DNA from: Nostoc sp. ATCC 53789
Lineage (GTDB): Bacteria; Cyanobacteriota; Cyanobacteriia; Cyanobacteriales; Nostocaceae
Length of the DNA stretch: 49,561 nucleotides
Assembly: GCF_009873495.1 (NCBI RefSeq)
Contig: NZ_CP046711.1
Location: 1-49,561, forward strand
Direction: 5' to 3'
The notes beneath the pieces were generated by a model. That model saw nothing but the letters and a program-made list of their open reading frames with translations, had not been told where the DNA came from and searched no databases. Position 1 is the stretch's first letter. Each line of letters opens with the position of its first letter. Both the position numbers and the translations under genes were made by a program. This document shows, piece by piece, positions 41,952 through 49,561 of the stretch.

Positions 41952-44390
41952 ATGCCATATACCATTCATGAATTCAGCACAGGACTAACAATAGAAACAA
42001 CACCTGGCGGAGGGTGGAAATCGAAGGGAGACACAGGAACATGGATGAACTCCACAGTTGAAATTGAGAAAATTCCTAAGGAAATTACCAACGCAATTAG
42101 AGATTCAAAATTTGATGCTAGAAGTATTTCTGCATCCCAGCCAGCAATAATTGGTCGTGTTATTAAAGGCAATGATGGTAAATATTGGTCAGTTGTAGCT
42201 GTCATCACTCCAGGACAAGACGAAAGCCGTACTTTAGAAGCTTACCGTTACTTTTGGTGTGAAGGAGAAGACGACTTTCTTTGGGTAATAGTAGGTTGGC
42301 TTTCTGAGCAGAATAATACACCTATTTTTAATCCATTTGAAAAACCTTCACTAGTTACTATTGATGACGAAACAGCTAGAAAGTACATGGAACAAGTCCA
42401 GCAGAAGACAATCAATATAAATAATGATATTCAATTAAAAGAATGGTTGCAACAAAGCTTTCCACCTCCTATTATTTGTTCCCCCAATTTTCTAGAAAAA
42501 GAAAGAATGCCATTGTTAACAATGGATGAAATCGCTGTAGTAATATCAGGTAAAAAACACTTGATTTCTTGGGCGTATAACGTTGCATCACTTGAAAAAC
42601 AAGAACAATTTTTACTTATTCTGGCTGCTAGTAAAAAAGCCTATGATACTTTTTATTCATTGAAGCCTGCCAAACCATATTCTGTAGTAGCTGCGGAAAT
42701 AGCAAGTGAATCTGATTTAAATTCAGCAATTCAAGGTTTGATGTCTGTAACAAATATTCCTAAAAACTTAGCAACTATTAATGAAGTTATAGAAAAGCTA
42801 AAAGGTCAGGATATTCCACAAATAGAAGAATATTTCACCAAAGTTTTTGATAAATTAGGAGCAACGGATGCACTGAAGAATAATATACAGAATGTTGGTA
42901 TGTTAGAACTCTTAACTTTGAGAGCAATTCTACTACCTAAGACATTACCAGAATACTTGTCATACGCACATCTCGAACAAAAATCTAAAATGTTGAGTTT
43001 TGCCAATGCTAATAATAGTATTAAGCAACAATCTTTATCTTTTCAATCTAGTCTACGCCAGGTAATAAAATCTGCGTCTGATTCATTACCTAATTTAAAA
43101 GCCAAACTCAGAGATGGACTTATAACTACAATCGAAAAATTGCTTTACAAAAAAATATCAATTGAAACTGCATTTTGGTTAATCAATGATGAACAAAGTC
43201 TTTGGTCTTTAAGTTCTGAGAATTTAATTCAAAATGTTAAGTCCGATTTACACAATATTCAAGAAAAGTTAGGTGAAATTCGTGGATATAATGATAAAGA
43301 AATGATAACTAAAAAAGTTGAAGATTTAAATCTAAAAATTTGGTTTGATTTAGTAAGATATTATTGGATACCAACGATTAACAAGCGAAATCTCCCAATA
43401 TACGAACCTTTATCAAAAGTGTTTTCTAAAAGCACTATGTTAGTCTTTTACTTTTCTAAAATTAGTGGTATCAAGGTTCATGAAGAAATAATTAAACATT
43501 TAAAATCTCAAAAGATTAATCAGGTGTTTGGTATACAGATAGAAGTTCCTTATCAATATCAATCTAATCCCCAACAGCAAGGTAATGGAAGTTCAAGTAA
43601 ATGGGTAGAATATGTCAATATAGCTGTTTGTATAGTAGCGATTTTTTGGGGTTCACTGGTTATAGTCAATGATTGGTGGGTAAAAATAATTTTTGCATTT
43701 GTAGCACTTTTATGGACTGTATTATTTTTTGAGTTTGAACCAATAAGAACTATTATTAAAAACTTTTCACTTCCCCTAATAATAATTGCTTTTATTTTTG
43801 GTAATTCCAGCAGTACTTATTTTCTACCCGCGTCAGATAAGACAACTTCACCTCCTTCACCTACTCCCTCATCTTCCAGCAGTTCTCAGGGGACAGCTAA
43901 TTTAATCCCAGAGCAACAACGTCAGGAAATTTTAGATAAAGCTGTTCTTTCATTTATAAAAAAAGGTAAAACTCACGATGCTATTGAGCAAATTAAGACA
44001 AATCTTCGTTCTGATAATAATTTAATCACTAATTCGTCGTTGAATTTTTCACAAGATCAAGATAAGGATACTAAAATTATATCAGCCTTAAATTATGTCC
44101 TTTTTTCACCAGGGTCGTATGATAATTATAAAAGCATAGATGCATATGTACAAAATAATCCAGATGACAAAGATGGAATCAAGCAACAGTTGAATCCATT
44201 GGTAAAAGCCATCTATGAATACCAAAATAAAAATAAAGATAAGATTTATACCTCTCAAAACGGTAAGAAGACTTATGTAAAACCAGATGGAATAATTAAC
44301 TTAGCAGACTTACAAAAAGTTCCTAACAGTACGATGGCAGTTTTACAGAGAGATATTAGAGAACGAATAATCAAGGATAATAAATATTGA
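41952..44390 (+). CDS. 812-aa membrane protein, possible GTPase partner
   Basis: No family is recognised with confidence. Residues 1-150 form a beta-rich domain; about 150-520 is helical; two or three transmembrane helices lie at about 556-620; a serine/proline-rich linker follows and a charged helical tail completes the protein. The layout, an N-terminal domain, helical middle and position straight after small GTPase genes, resembles the class called GTPase-associated proteins in bacterial conflict systems, but the resemblance is only in organisation. It lies 39 bp after GTPase 3. Confidence 0.6.
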   Translation: MPYTIHEFSTGLTIETTPGGGWKSKGDTGTWMNSTVEIEKIPKEITNAIRDSKFDARSISASQPAIIGRVIKGNDGKYWSVVAVITPGQDESRTLEAYRYFWCEGEDDFLWVIVGWLSEQNNTPIFNPFEKPSLVTIDDETARKYMEQVQQKTININNDIQLKEWLQQSFPPPIICSPNFLEKERMPLLTMDEIAVVISGKKHLISWAYNVASLEKQEQFLLILAASKKAYDTFYSLKPAKPYSVVAAEIASESDLNSAIQGLMSVTNIPKNLATINEVIEKLKGQDIPQIEEYFTKVFDKLGATDALKNNIQNVGMLELLTLRAILLPKTLPEYLSYAHLEQKSKMLSFANANNSIKQQSLSFQSSLRQVIKSASDSLPNLKAKLRDGLITTIEKLLYKKISIETAFWLINDEQSLWSLSSENLIQNVKSDLHNIQEKLGEIRGYNDKEMITKKVEDLNLKIWFDLVRYYWIPTINKRNLPIYEPLSKVFSKSTMLVFYFSKISGIKVHEEIIKHLKSQKINQVFGIQIEVPYQYQSNPQQQGNGSSSKWVEYVNIAVCIVAIFWGSLVIVNDWWVKIIFAFVALLWTVLFFEFEPIRTIIKNFSLPLIIIAFIFGNSSSTYFLPASDKTTSPPSPTPSSSSSSQGTANLIPEQQRQEILDKAVLSFIKKGKTHDAIEQIKTNLRSDNNLITNSSLNFSQDQDKDTKIISALNYVLFSPGSYDNYKSIDAYVQNNPDDKDGIKQQLNPLVKAIYEYQNKNKDKIYTSQNGKKTYVKPDGIINLADLQKVPNSTMAVLQRDIRERIIKDNKY

Positions 44391-44454
44391 ACTGAGAACA
44401 TCTACCGACTTCTAAAATCTTAAAATTTAATGATTTGATTTATTTATAAAAACT

Positions 44455-45618
44455 ATGAAATTATGGATTTACATCTTATCTGGTATTACCTTTGCCTCAG
44501 GTGGCTGGAACCTCAGTCAATCAATCATTGACTCTATTGGCTGGTTTCAGCAATTTCCAGAAATAGCACAATCAGCTTGTATAGCCGCTTCCCTCTCCGC
44601 TGGAACCGTACTAACAGAAATTTTCTTAAGTAACCCCACCAGATTCAAATTAAACCTACGTCGGCTTGGTTTCCCTGTCGCTACCGCAGCCGCACTAGGG
44701 TTTCTGATAGGTTTATTCGCAGGTGGTATATCTCAATTTTTGCTCATTCCCCAAATTCGTAATTCCCTATTCTTTTTCGGTAGCACTCCCGCAGTCAGAA
44801 TTATTCGCTGGATGATTATTGGTATTGCGGTGGGAGCGACAGAGGGATTAAGCTGGCGTTGGCGCAGTGTTGAATCAGGAAAAAAAAGCCGTTCTCAACA
44901 GCGTCTGAAAACTAACATCCTAGCAGGTATGACTGCTGGTGTAGCAGCAGCAATAATTTTTGAGTTCGTCAGATTAGTCTTGAAGTCATCCCTAAAACAA
45001 GTCAAAGAGGATTTTCAGCGAAATAATGGATTCTCCATTTTAGGATTTGAAAACTTTGCTGGACTTCTCCTGTTGGGTATGGTGCTGGGTGTAGCCTTCT
45101 ATTTTGCTATATCCCCTAGTTATGTAGCTGCATTGAGAGCAGGTGAAGGCTTTGAATTTAGTGAATATAATGAAGAACCTGCAAAAATAAATAAAAGTAA
45201 GCCAATTAAAATTAAAGACGACAAAAGTAACAGCATAGAAACTGGCTACAAATTGGAATTTGTCAGTAAAAATCGCTTAGAAGAAATTGAAGAAAACATT
45301 GAAGAGGGTTTATCAACTCAACTACCACCAAGAGGTACTATTACCATTGGTTCTGCTACAGGAGCGCATATTTGTATTCCTGGACTACCTCTCCACATAG
45401 CAGATTTAGATATAGAAGAACGCGCAACATTTTTAAGGCCAAATAAAAATAATTATCAGCGTATATCAATTAATGGTAAGAATTTAACTTCTGCTAGTCG
45501 GATTTCTTTAAAACACAATTCCATTGTAAGTTTTTACTGTGAAGCAAATAGTAGAAAAGATGATAAAAAAAGGTTTCGGTTCGTTTTTTACAATCGCTTT
45601 TTAGATCCAGAGGGGTAA
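44455..45618 (+). CDS. Multi-pass membrane protein with C-terminal FHA-like domain
   Basis: Product of 387 aa. About six hydrophobic helices lie in residues 1-220. The last 110 residues (about 275-387) have an FHA-like beta pattern (T-I-T-I-G-S-A-T-G-A-H-I and S-I-S-L-K-H-N-S-I-V), but the usual S-x-x-H loop is not clear, so phosphothreonine binding is uncertain. It ends 6 bp before the vWA lipoprotein gene, which suggests a shared complex at the membrane. Confidence 0.7.
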   Translation: MKLWIYILSGITFASGGWNLSQSIIDSIGWFQQFPEIAQSACIAASLSAGTVLTEIFLSNPTRFKLNLRRLGFPVATAAALGFLIGLFAGGISQFLLIPQIRNSLFFFGSTPAVRIIRWMIIGIAVGATEGLSWRWRSVESGKKSRSQQRLKTNILAGMTAGVAAAIIFEFVRLVLKSSLKQVKEDFQRNNGFSILGFENFAGLLLLGMVLGVAFYFAISPSYVAALRAGEGFEFSEYNEEPAKINKSKPIKIKDDKSNSIETGYKLEFVSKNRLEEIEENIEEGLSTQLPPRGTITIGSATGAHICIPGLPLHIADLDIEERATFLRPNKNNYQRISINGKNLTSASRISLKHNSIVSFYCEANSRKDDKKRFRFVFYNRFLDPEG

Positions 45619-45624
45619 TTGAAA

Positions 45625-47073
45625 ATGGGGAAAAATCTACTTTCCAAAAAACTACAGTTTTATATCTTCCAAAAAAATTATATTTGGTTAAGCCTGTCTT
45701 TAATTATCACTAGTTGCCTAAATATACCAGTGTGGAGTCAAACCAAAAATAATAAAACGCAGATAATTGTTAATCCTCAAGTTATTCAAGATAAAGTCAC
45801 ACTGCGAGTTAAAGTCACAAAAAATAATAAACTCCAGTCTAACTTAAAAGCTCAGGATTTTTCTCTATATGTAGACTGTAAGTCAGAAGATGTAAAAGAC
45901 TGCGAACCTATTAACTTAGAAGACTGGAGAAACCCTAAACAATCTACTCCCTTACCCACAAAAATTGTCGTGCTTCTAGACCTCAGTGGTAGCATGAAAG
46001 AGTTAGATAAGGGAGGTAAACCTAAACTTCAGGGAGCAATTGATGCAATTAAACAATTTACCCAGGTGTTAGCTGTTCGTGGTGGGGATACACAAATGGT
46101 AATTGTCCCTTTCAGCGATAAATCTCAGTATACAAATTGTGAAGATGACCCTGTAACAACTGAAGCTCTCAATAGGTTTGCTCCAGCTAATTCTCAGCAA
46201 CATCAACAGGATATAGATAAATTACAGACGGAACTAACCCGAGAATTATTCTACAAAAGAGCAAAGACCAATAACCCAAAATTTATTAGGCCAATAGACA
46301 TAGAGTCTCGGATTTGCGGAGAAACTAATCTTTATCAATCTCTAGCAAATACAATTAGTTTTTTAGGCAATCTGAATCAAAAAACAGAAAATAATAATCA
46401 ATCAATTAATGCTAAAGATGAAAATTCTAACCAGAATCAACCGAAATTACACATAGTTCTACTCTCAGATGGCTTTAACACAGTTCCTTTTCCTGAAAGG
46501 TCAGAAATATGCGATCCTAGTAATTTTGAAAAGCTCAAAACAGATTATCTACAACCATATATTGGGAAGATTACAATTCATACTGTAGGTTATGGTCGAA
46601 CTCCTAAAGAATTAGGATCAGATCCAGATTATTCTCAAGTTCTCCGAGGTGAATCGGCTGAATGTACAGACATTAAAAAATTCACTAATGAAAAAATTCG
46701 TGAACAGTTTAAATCAGAATTAGTTGACCAGAAACATTTACAACAAATTGCCGAATTAACTAGAGGAATTAACGAATTTTCTGGTAACTCCCAAGAAATT
46801 GCCCAAAGGTTTCAAGATATCCTGGATACCATTATTGGTGAGTACCAAATGACCTACATCCAGAAGGATGCAGACACAGCAGATCAACACAATGTTCGTG
46901 TTATTGTTCAATCTATTGGTAGTGAGAAAGCAAGTTACAGTATGCCATTTGTCTTTCAAGTTCCATCTCATGTTAGAGTCTGGACAATATTTATTTTCAT
47001 CATTGCCCCGCTAGGTTTAAGCATCCTGCTTATATATCTATTGGGAGAAGAGATTAAAAAACAAGCTCTATGA
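45625..47073 (+). CDS. vWA-domain membrane protein, possible lipoprotein
   Basis: Product of 482 aa from ATG 45625 after GAGGGG; a TTG start 6 bases earlier is less likely. The N-terminus has a hydrophobic stretch ending I-I-T-S-C31, a possible lipobox. The vWA domain (about 112-435) has the MIDAS motif D-L-S-G-S (119-123), with a T-containing later loop. One transmembrane helix lies at about 448-470. So the vWA domain is probably outside the cytoplasm, where it could bind a partner through a metal ion. It follows the FHA-like membrane gene by 6 bp. Confidence 0.82.
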   Translation: MGKNLLSKKLQFYIFQKNYIWLSLSLIITSCLNIPVWSQTKNNKTQIIVNPQVIQDKVTLRVKVTKNNKLQSNLKAQDFSLYVDCKSEDVKDCEPINLEDWRNPKQSTPLPTKIVVLLDLSGSMKELDKGGKPKLQGAIDAIKQFTQVLAVRGGDTQMVIVPFSDKSQYTNCEDDPVTTEALNRFAPANSQQHQQDIDKLQTELTRELFYKRAKTNNPKFIRPIDIESRICGETNLYQSLANTISFLGNLNQKTENNNQSINAKDENSNQNQPKLHIVLLSDGFNTVPFPERSEICDPSNFEKLKTDYLQPYIGKITIHTVGYGRTPKELGSDPDYSQVLRGESAECTDIKKFTNEKIREQFKSELVDQKHLQQIAELTRGINEFSGNSQEIAQRFQDILDTIIGEYQMTYIQKDADTADQHNVRVIVQSIGSEKASYSMPFVFQVPSHVRVWTIFIFIIAPLGLSILLIYLLGEEIKKQAL

Positions 47074-47359
47074 AATTCCTAACGAATAGAATTCGTACCT
47101 ACACAAACAAAGTCCGCCTTCGCAGACTCAGGTTTTGTCTGTATAGGGTATTGAGCCGAGATACAGGTAAGTGCGATTCGTTCTGGAGAAACCCAATTAA
47201 ATACTCTTGCTAAGTAAAACTGTTAGTAATTAATTATACTCTCATGAGAATAATAAAAGAGCGTTAGATAGCTAGGGGGTGGGGAGTTAGCGATCGCTAC
47301 GGATTTTCACCTCTTCTTTATGTTATAAAAAATCTATCAACAGTCAGAGACTCGCAGTA

Positions 47360-47743
47360 ATGGCTAGGTATCATTTATTATTAGAACTGAGAGATTCTCA
47401 TGAAAGGCTAGAGTATAAAATTAACCTAACTACAGCAGAAGAGAACAATCCCCATCTTTTTTTTACCCATGAGGCTCGGGAACAACTTCGCAGTCAGTTT
47501 CAGAATCAAAGCCAACGCCGGATTAGTGACCAAAACCTTAACTATATTTTAAATAGCTGGATTAAAGATATTAAACAAGGGTATCGAGATACTACAATTT
47601 CTATGACCCTTCCCCTACTCTCAGGAGCAAATATTGAAGACTTGAGTGAAACAGGTAATCACAACTTTCCCCCCCTCTTCACTCCCGATTTATCCGGTAT
47701 AGAACCCCAAGGTGGAGCATTACCATCTTTAATCTTTTCTTAA
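47360..47743 (+). CDS. Small protein of unknown function
   Basis: Product of 127 aa preceding the soluble vWA gene by 30 bp. It is soluble, with charged N-terminus (Y-H-L-L-L-E-L-R-D-S-H-E-R-L) and a proline/serine-rich end. No family is recognised. The 286 bases before it contain one HIP1 octamer (about 47290) and a dispersed repeat but no gene. Confidence 0.6.
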   Translation: MARYHLLLELRDSHERLEYKINLTTAEENNPHLFFTHEAREQLRSQFQNQSQRRISDQNLNYILNSWIKDIKQGYRDTTISMTLPLLSGANIEDLSETGNHNFPPLFTPDLSGIEPQGGALPSLIFS

Positions 47744-47773
47744 ATTTCATAAGTAGCAGGAACCTGTTAGACA

Positions 47774-49159
47774 ATGCTAAATGTCACCATTACACCTCAC
47801 CGCGAATTTTTGCCAGCCGACACCGCCGAGCAAAAGCTGTTTCTGATGCTGAAAATGCGTCCAACTAAACAAGTAGCAAATTCTCGACCCTCTACCGCTT
47901 TTGTGCTGCTGATTGATAATAGTGGCTCAATGGATGAGGTAGTGATTGGTGAACCGCAAGCAACAGGTAGAACCTATCATGACGATGGTAGAGAATGGAT
48001 GGAAGTGACAGGAGCTAGGTCTAAGGCAGACATAGTTATAGAATCTCTATTAGCACTGATTCATTGTGGTAGGCTCAGCCAGACCGACAAAGTAGCAATT
48101 ATTCGCTTCAATGAGCAAGCTACTTCCGTCATTGAACTGACACCAGCTACAGAAGTGAGCAAATTAGAAGGAGCTATTTCTCAACTTCATAAGTGTTCCG
48201 GTGGTACTCGCATCAGTAATGGTTTACGCCAAGCATTTAACATCCTCTCTGACCTACAGATGACTGGTTTACGCACCCTGCTATTTACCGATGGTCAAAC
48301 TATAGATGAAGATGTTTGTCGAGAGTTAGCCAGAGAATTTGCCATCAAAAATATTCCTATTACAGCATTAGGAGTTGGTGACTTTAATGAAGACCTCCTC
48401 AATGCTCTTAGTGATACTACAGGTGGTCGCTCCTTTCATGTAGTCACAGATAAAACTAGCGATCTTGCTGTCTCCATTACTGATTTACCCAACAAAATCA
48501 TTGAAGAATTCAGCCTCGCTCAACAAGATGTGATCACTAACCTAGCCCTTTCAATCAAAACTGTCAAAGGAGTTAAACTCACCAGAGTTGTTCGTGCCTA
48601 TCCTTCCCAAGCTGAATTTCCACTGCATCATGAGCCTTATCCTCTCGGCAATGCGTCAGCAAATGATGAAACCGTTTTTATTTTGGAGTTTACTATAGAA
48701 AGTCGTTCTGCCTCTCGTATTCGCATCGCACAACTTGGTCTTACATACGATGTCCCCGGTCAAAATAAACGGGGTGAACTGCCAATTCAAAATGTTGTTG
48801 TAGAATTTTTGGCTGGACAAAATTTCGCTGCCCAAGTTGACCCAGAAGTGATGGGATACTTACAACAGTGTAATATTGCTCAGTTAGTAAATGAAGCTGC
48901 CAGAGCTTCAGAAAGCGGCAACTCCCAGCGAGCTGAAGAACTCTTAGAAACAGCCAGACGTATGACCCAGCGAGTGGGAAATGAAGCAATGACTAAATCT
49001 ATTTTAGGTGCTGAAGAGGAATTAAGGAAAACACGAAAAATTTCTCCAGACACGCGCAAAACCATCAAAATGGGAGCAAAAGCTAAAACCATCAAAATGA
49101 GTACAAGTCTTGATGATGAAATTTCCGAAGAACAAATGCGTCAGGTATCAGGTACTTAA
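47774..49159 (+). CDS. Cytoplasmic vWA-domain protein with T-rich tail
   Basis: Product of 461 aa without signal or membrane segment. The vWA domain covers about 38-230 with MIDAS D48-N-S-G-S52; a beta-rich region (about 240-340) follows, then a helical part. The C-terminal tail (429-442) has two K-T-I-K-M motifs, possible phosphorylation sites for the kinase and landing sites for FHA domains. It precedes the FHA adaptor by 28 bp. TerY-like vWA proteins pair with PP2C and kinase in this way. Confidence 0.88.
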   Translation: MLNVTITPHREFLPADTAEQKLFLMLKMRPTKQVANSRPSTAFVLLIDNSGSMDEVVIGEPQATGRTYHDDGREWMEVTGARSKADIVIESLLALIHCGRLSQTDKVAIIRFNEQATSVIELTPATEVSKLEGAISQLHKCSGGTRISNGLRQAFNILSDLQMTGLRTLLFTDGQTIDEDVCRELAREFAIKNIPITALGVGDFNEDLLNALSDTTGGRSFHVVTDKTSDLAVSITDLPNKIIEEFSLAQQDVITNLALSIKTVKGVKLTRVVRAYPSQAEFPLHHEPYPLGNASANDETVFILEFTIESRSASRIRIAQLGLTYDVPGQNKRGELPIQNVVVEFLAGQNFAAQVDPEVMGYLQQCNIAQLVNEAARASESGNSQRAEELLETARRMTQRVGNEAMTKSILGAEEELRKTRKISPDTRKTIKMGAKAKTIKMSTSLDDEISEEQMRQVSGT

Positions 49160-49187
49160 ACTTTGACAAATTGAAGAGGTGTGATTT

Positions 49188-49561
49188 ATGAGCAATATTT
49201 GTCCTAAATGTGGATATGACCGAAACTCGCCTAATGCGAAAGAATGTGAAAATTGCAGTTGGAATTTATCTGGAGTAACACCCCAGATAAATTCATCTTT
49301 TTCTAATCAAAATCTAAATATAAAAACTTATTCATCCGAAGCACAGGCATCCTATCCTGACCCACCACCTAACATTAATATCCAACTACCAGAACCACAG
49401 ATATCCTATCCTGACCCACCACCTAACATTAATATCCAACTACCAGAACCACAGATATCCTATCCTGACCCACCACCTAACATTAATATCCAACTACCAG
49501 AACCACAGATATCCTATCCTGACCCACCACCTAACATTAATATCCAACTACCAGAACCACA
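49188..49561 (+). CDS. Zinc-ribbon/FHA adaptor, N-terminal part (continues at base 1)
   Basis: Starts at ATG 49188, with GAGG about 9 bases upstream, 28 bp after the vWA gene. The zinc ribbon has C5-x2-C8 and C20-x2-C23. Residues 54 onward are 18-residue repeats I-S-Y-P-D-P-P-P-N-I-N-I-Q-L-P-E-P-Q, a proline-rich linker. The frame is open at the window end, with two bases of the last codon left, and continues exactly into base 1. The joined protein is 327 aa (374 + 610 bases, 328 codons including the stop). Confidence 0.88.
   Translation, partial: MSNICPKCGYDRNSPNAKECENCSWNLSGVTPQINSSFSNQNLNIKTYSSEAQASYPDPPPNINIQLPEPQISYPDPPPNINIQLPEPQISYPDPPPNINIQLPEPQISYPDPPPNINIQLPEP
49347..49561 (+). repeat. 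54-bp tandem repeat, four copies to the window end
   Basis: Copies begin at 49347, 49401, 49455 and 49509. Copies 2-4 are identical; copy 1 differs in its first codon. The fourth would end at 49562, and base 1 supplies the last base. A diverged fifth copy follows at bases 2-43. Copy number may be collapsed in the assembly. Confidence 0.9.

Overview
The window looks like a complete circular plasmid of about 49.6 kb from a filamentous, Nostoc/Anabaena-type cyanobacterium. The cyanobacterial signs are scattered HIP1 octamers (GCGATCGC), a COP23-type secreted protein, a cyanobacterial primase-helicase replication protein and FHA, Ser/Thr-kinase and penicillin-binding proteins of cyanobacterial style. 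Circularity is inferred from the ends. The last bases run through a 54-bp tandem repeat whose fourth copy lacks only its final base. Base 1 supplies that base, and the reading frame continues from 49188 through 49561 into 1-610 as one 327-residue protein.

Region 1 (36.4-49.6 kb, continuing through the junction to 7.3 kb) is a large signalling island. A dynamin-like GTPase is divergent from a long + strand gene train. The train encodes three small GTPase-like proteins, an 812-aa membrane protein, a membrane FHA-like protein, a vWA lipoprotein, a small unknown protein, a soluble vWA protein, a zinc-ribbon/FHA adaptor, a pseudokinase-PP2C phosphatase and a zinc-ribbon Ser/Thr kinase with TPRs. 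It faces a convergent FHA-containing class A penicillin-binding protein. I read this as a phospho-threonine relay joined to GTPases and directed at the envelope. It resembles TerY-P-type triads (vWA, PP2C, kinase) but is much larger, and it is the best candidate here for an undescribed system.

Region 2 (7.3-13.7 kb) holds a tyrosine recombinase, two exported trypsin-like proteases, a COP23 protein, a small membrane protein, and a 1.2-kb repeat-rich gap leading to a ribbon-helix-helix protein. Region 3 (13.7-22.9 kb) holds a large SF1 helicase, ParA/ParB with perfect palindromes embedded inside parB (likely partition sites), two tiny ORFs, a HEAT-like protein, a relaxase/MobC pair, and an array of small hairpin repeats with about 29-bp period. 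Region 4 (22.9-28.2 kb) holds a SUKH protein, an HNH nuclease flanked by two copies of the replication gene's 3' end, and the replication protein itself.

Region 5 (28.4-36.3 kb) holds a small XRE-regulated operon on the minus strand, including a probable gene with a CTG start. On the + strand an eight-gene train of unrecognised plasmid genes ends in a two-TM ATPase with coupling-protein-like topology. The region closes with two broken insertion sequences. No rRNA, tRNA or CRISPR array was seen.
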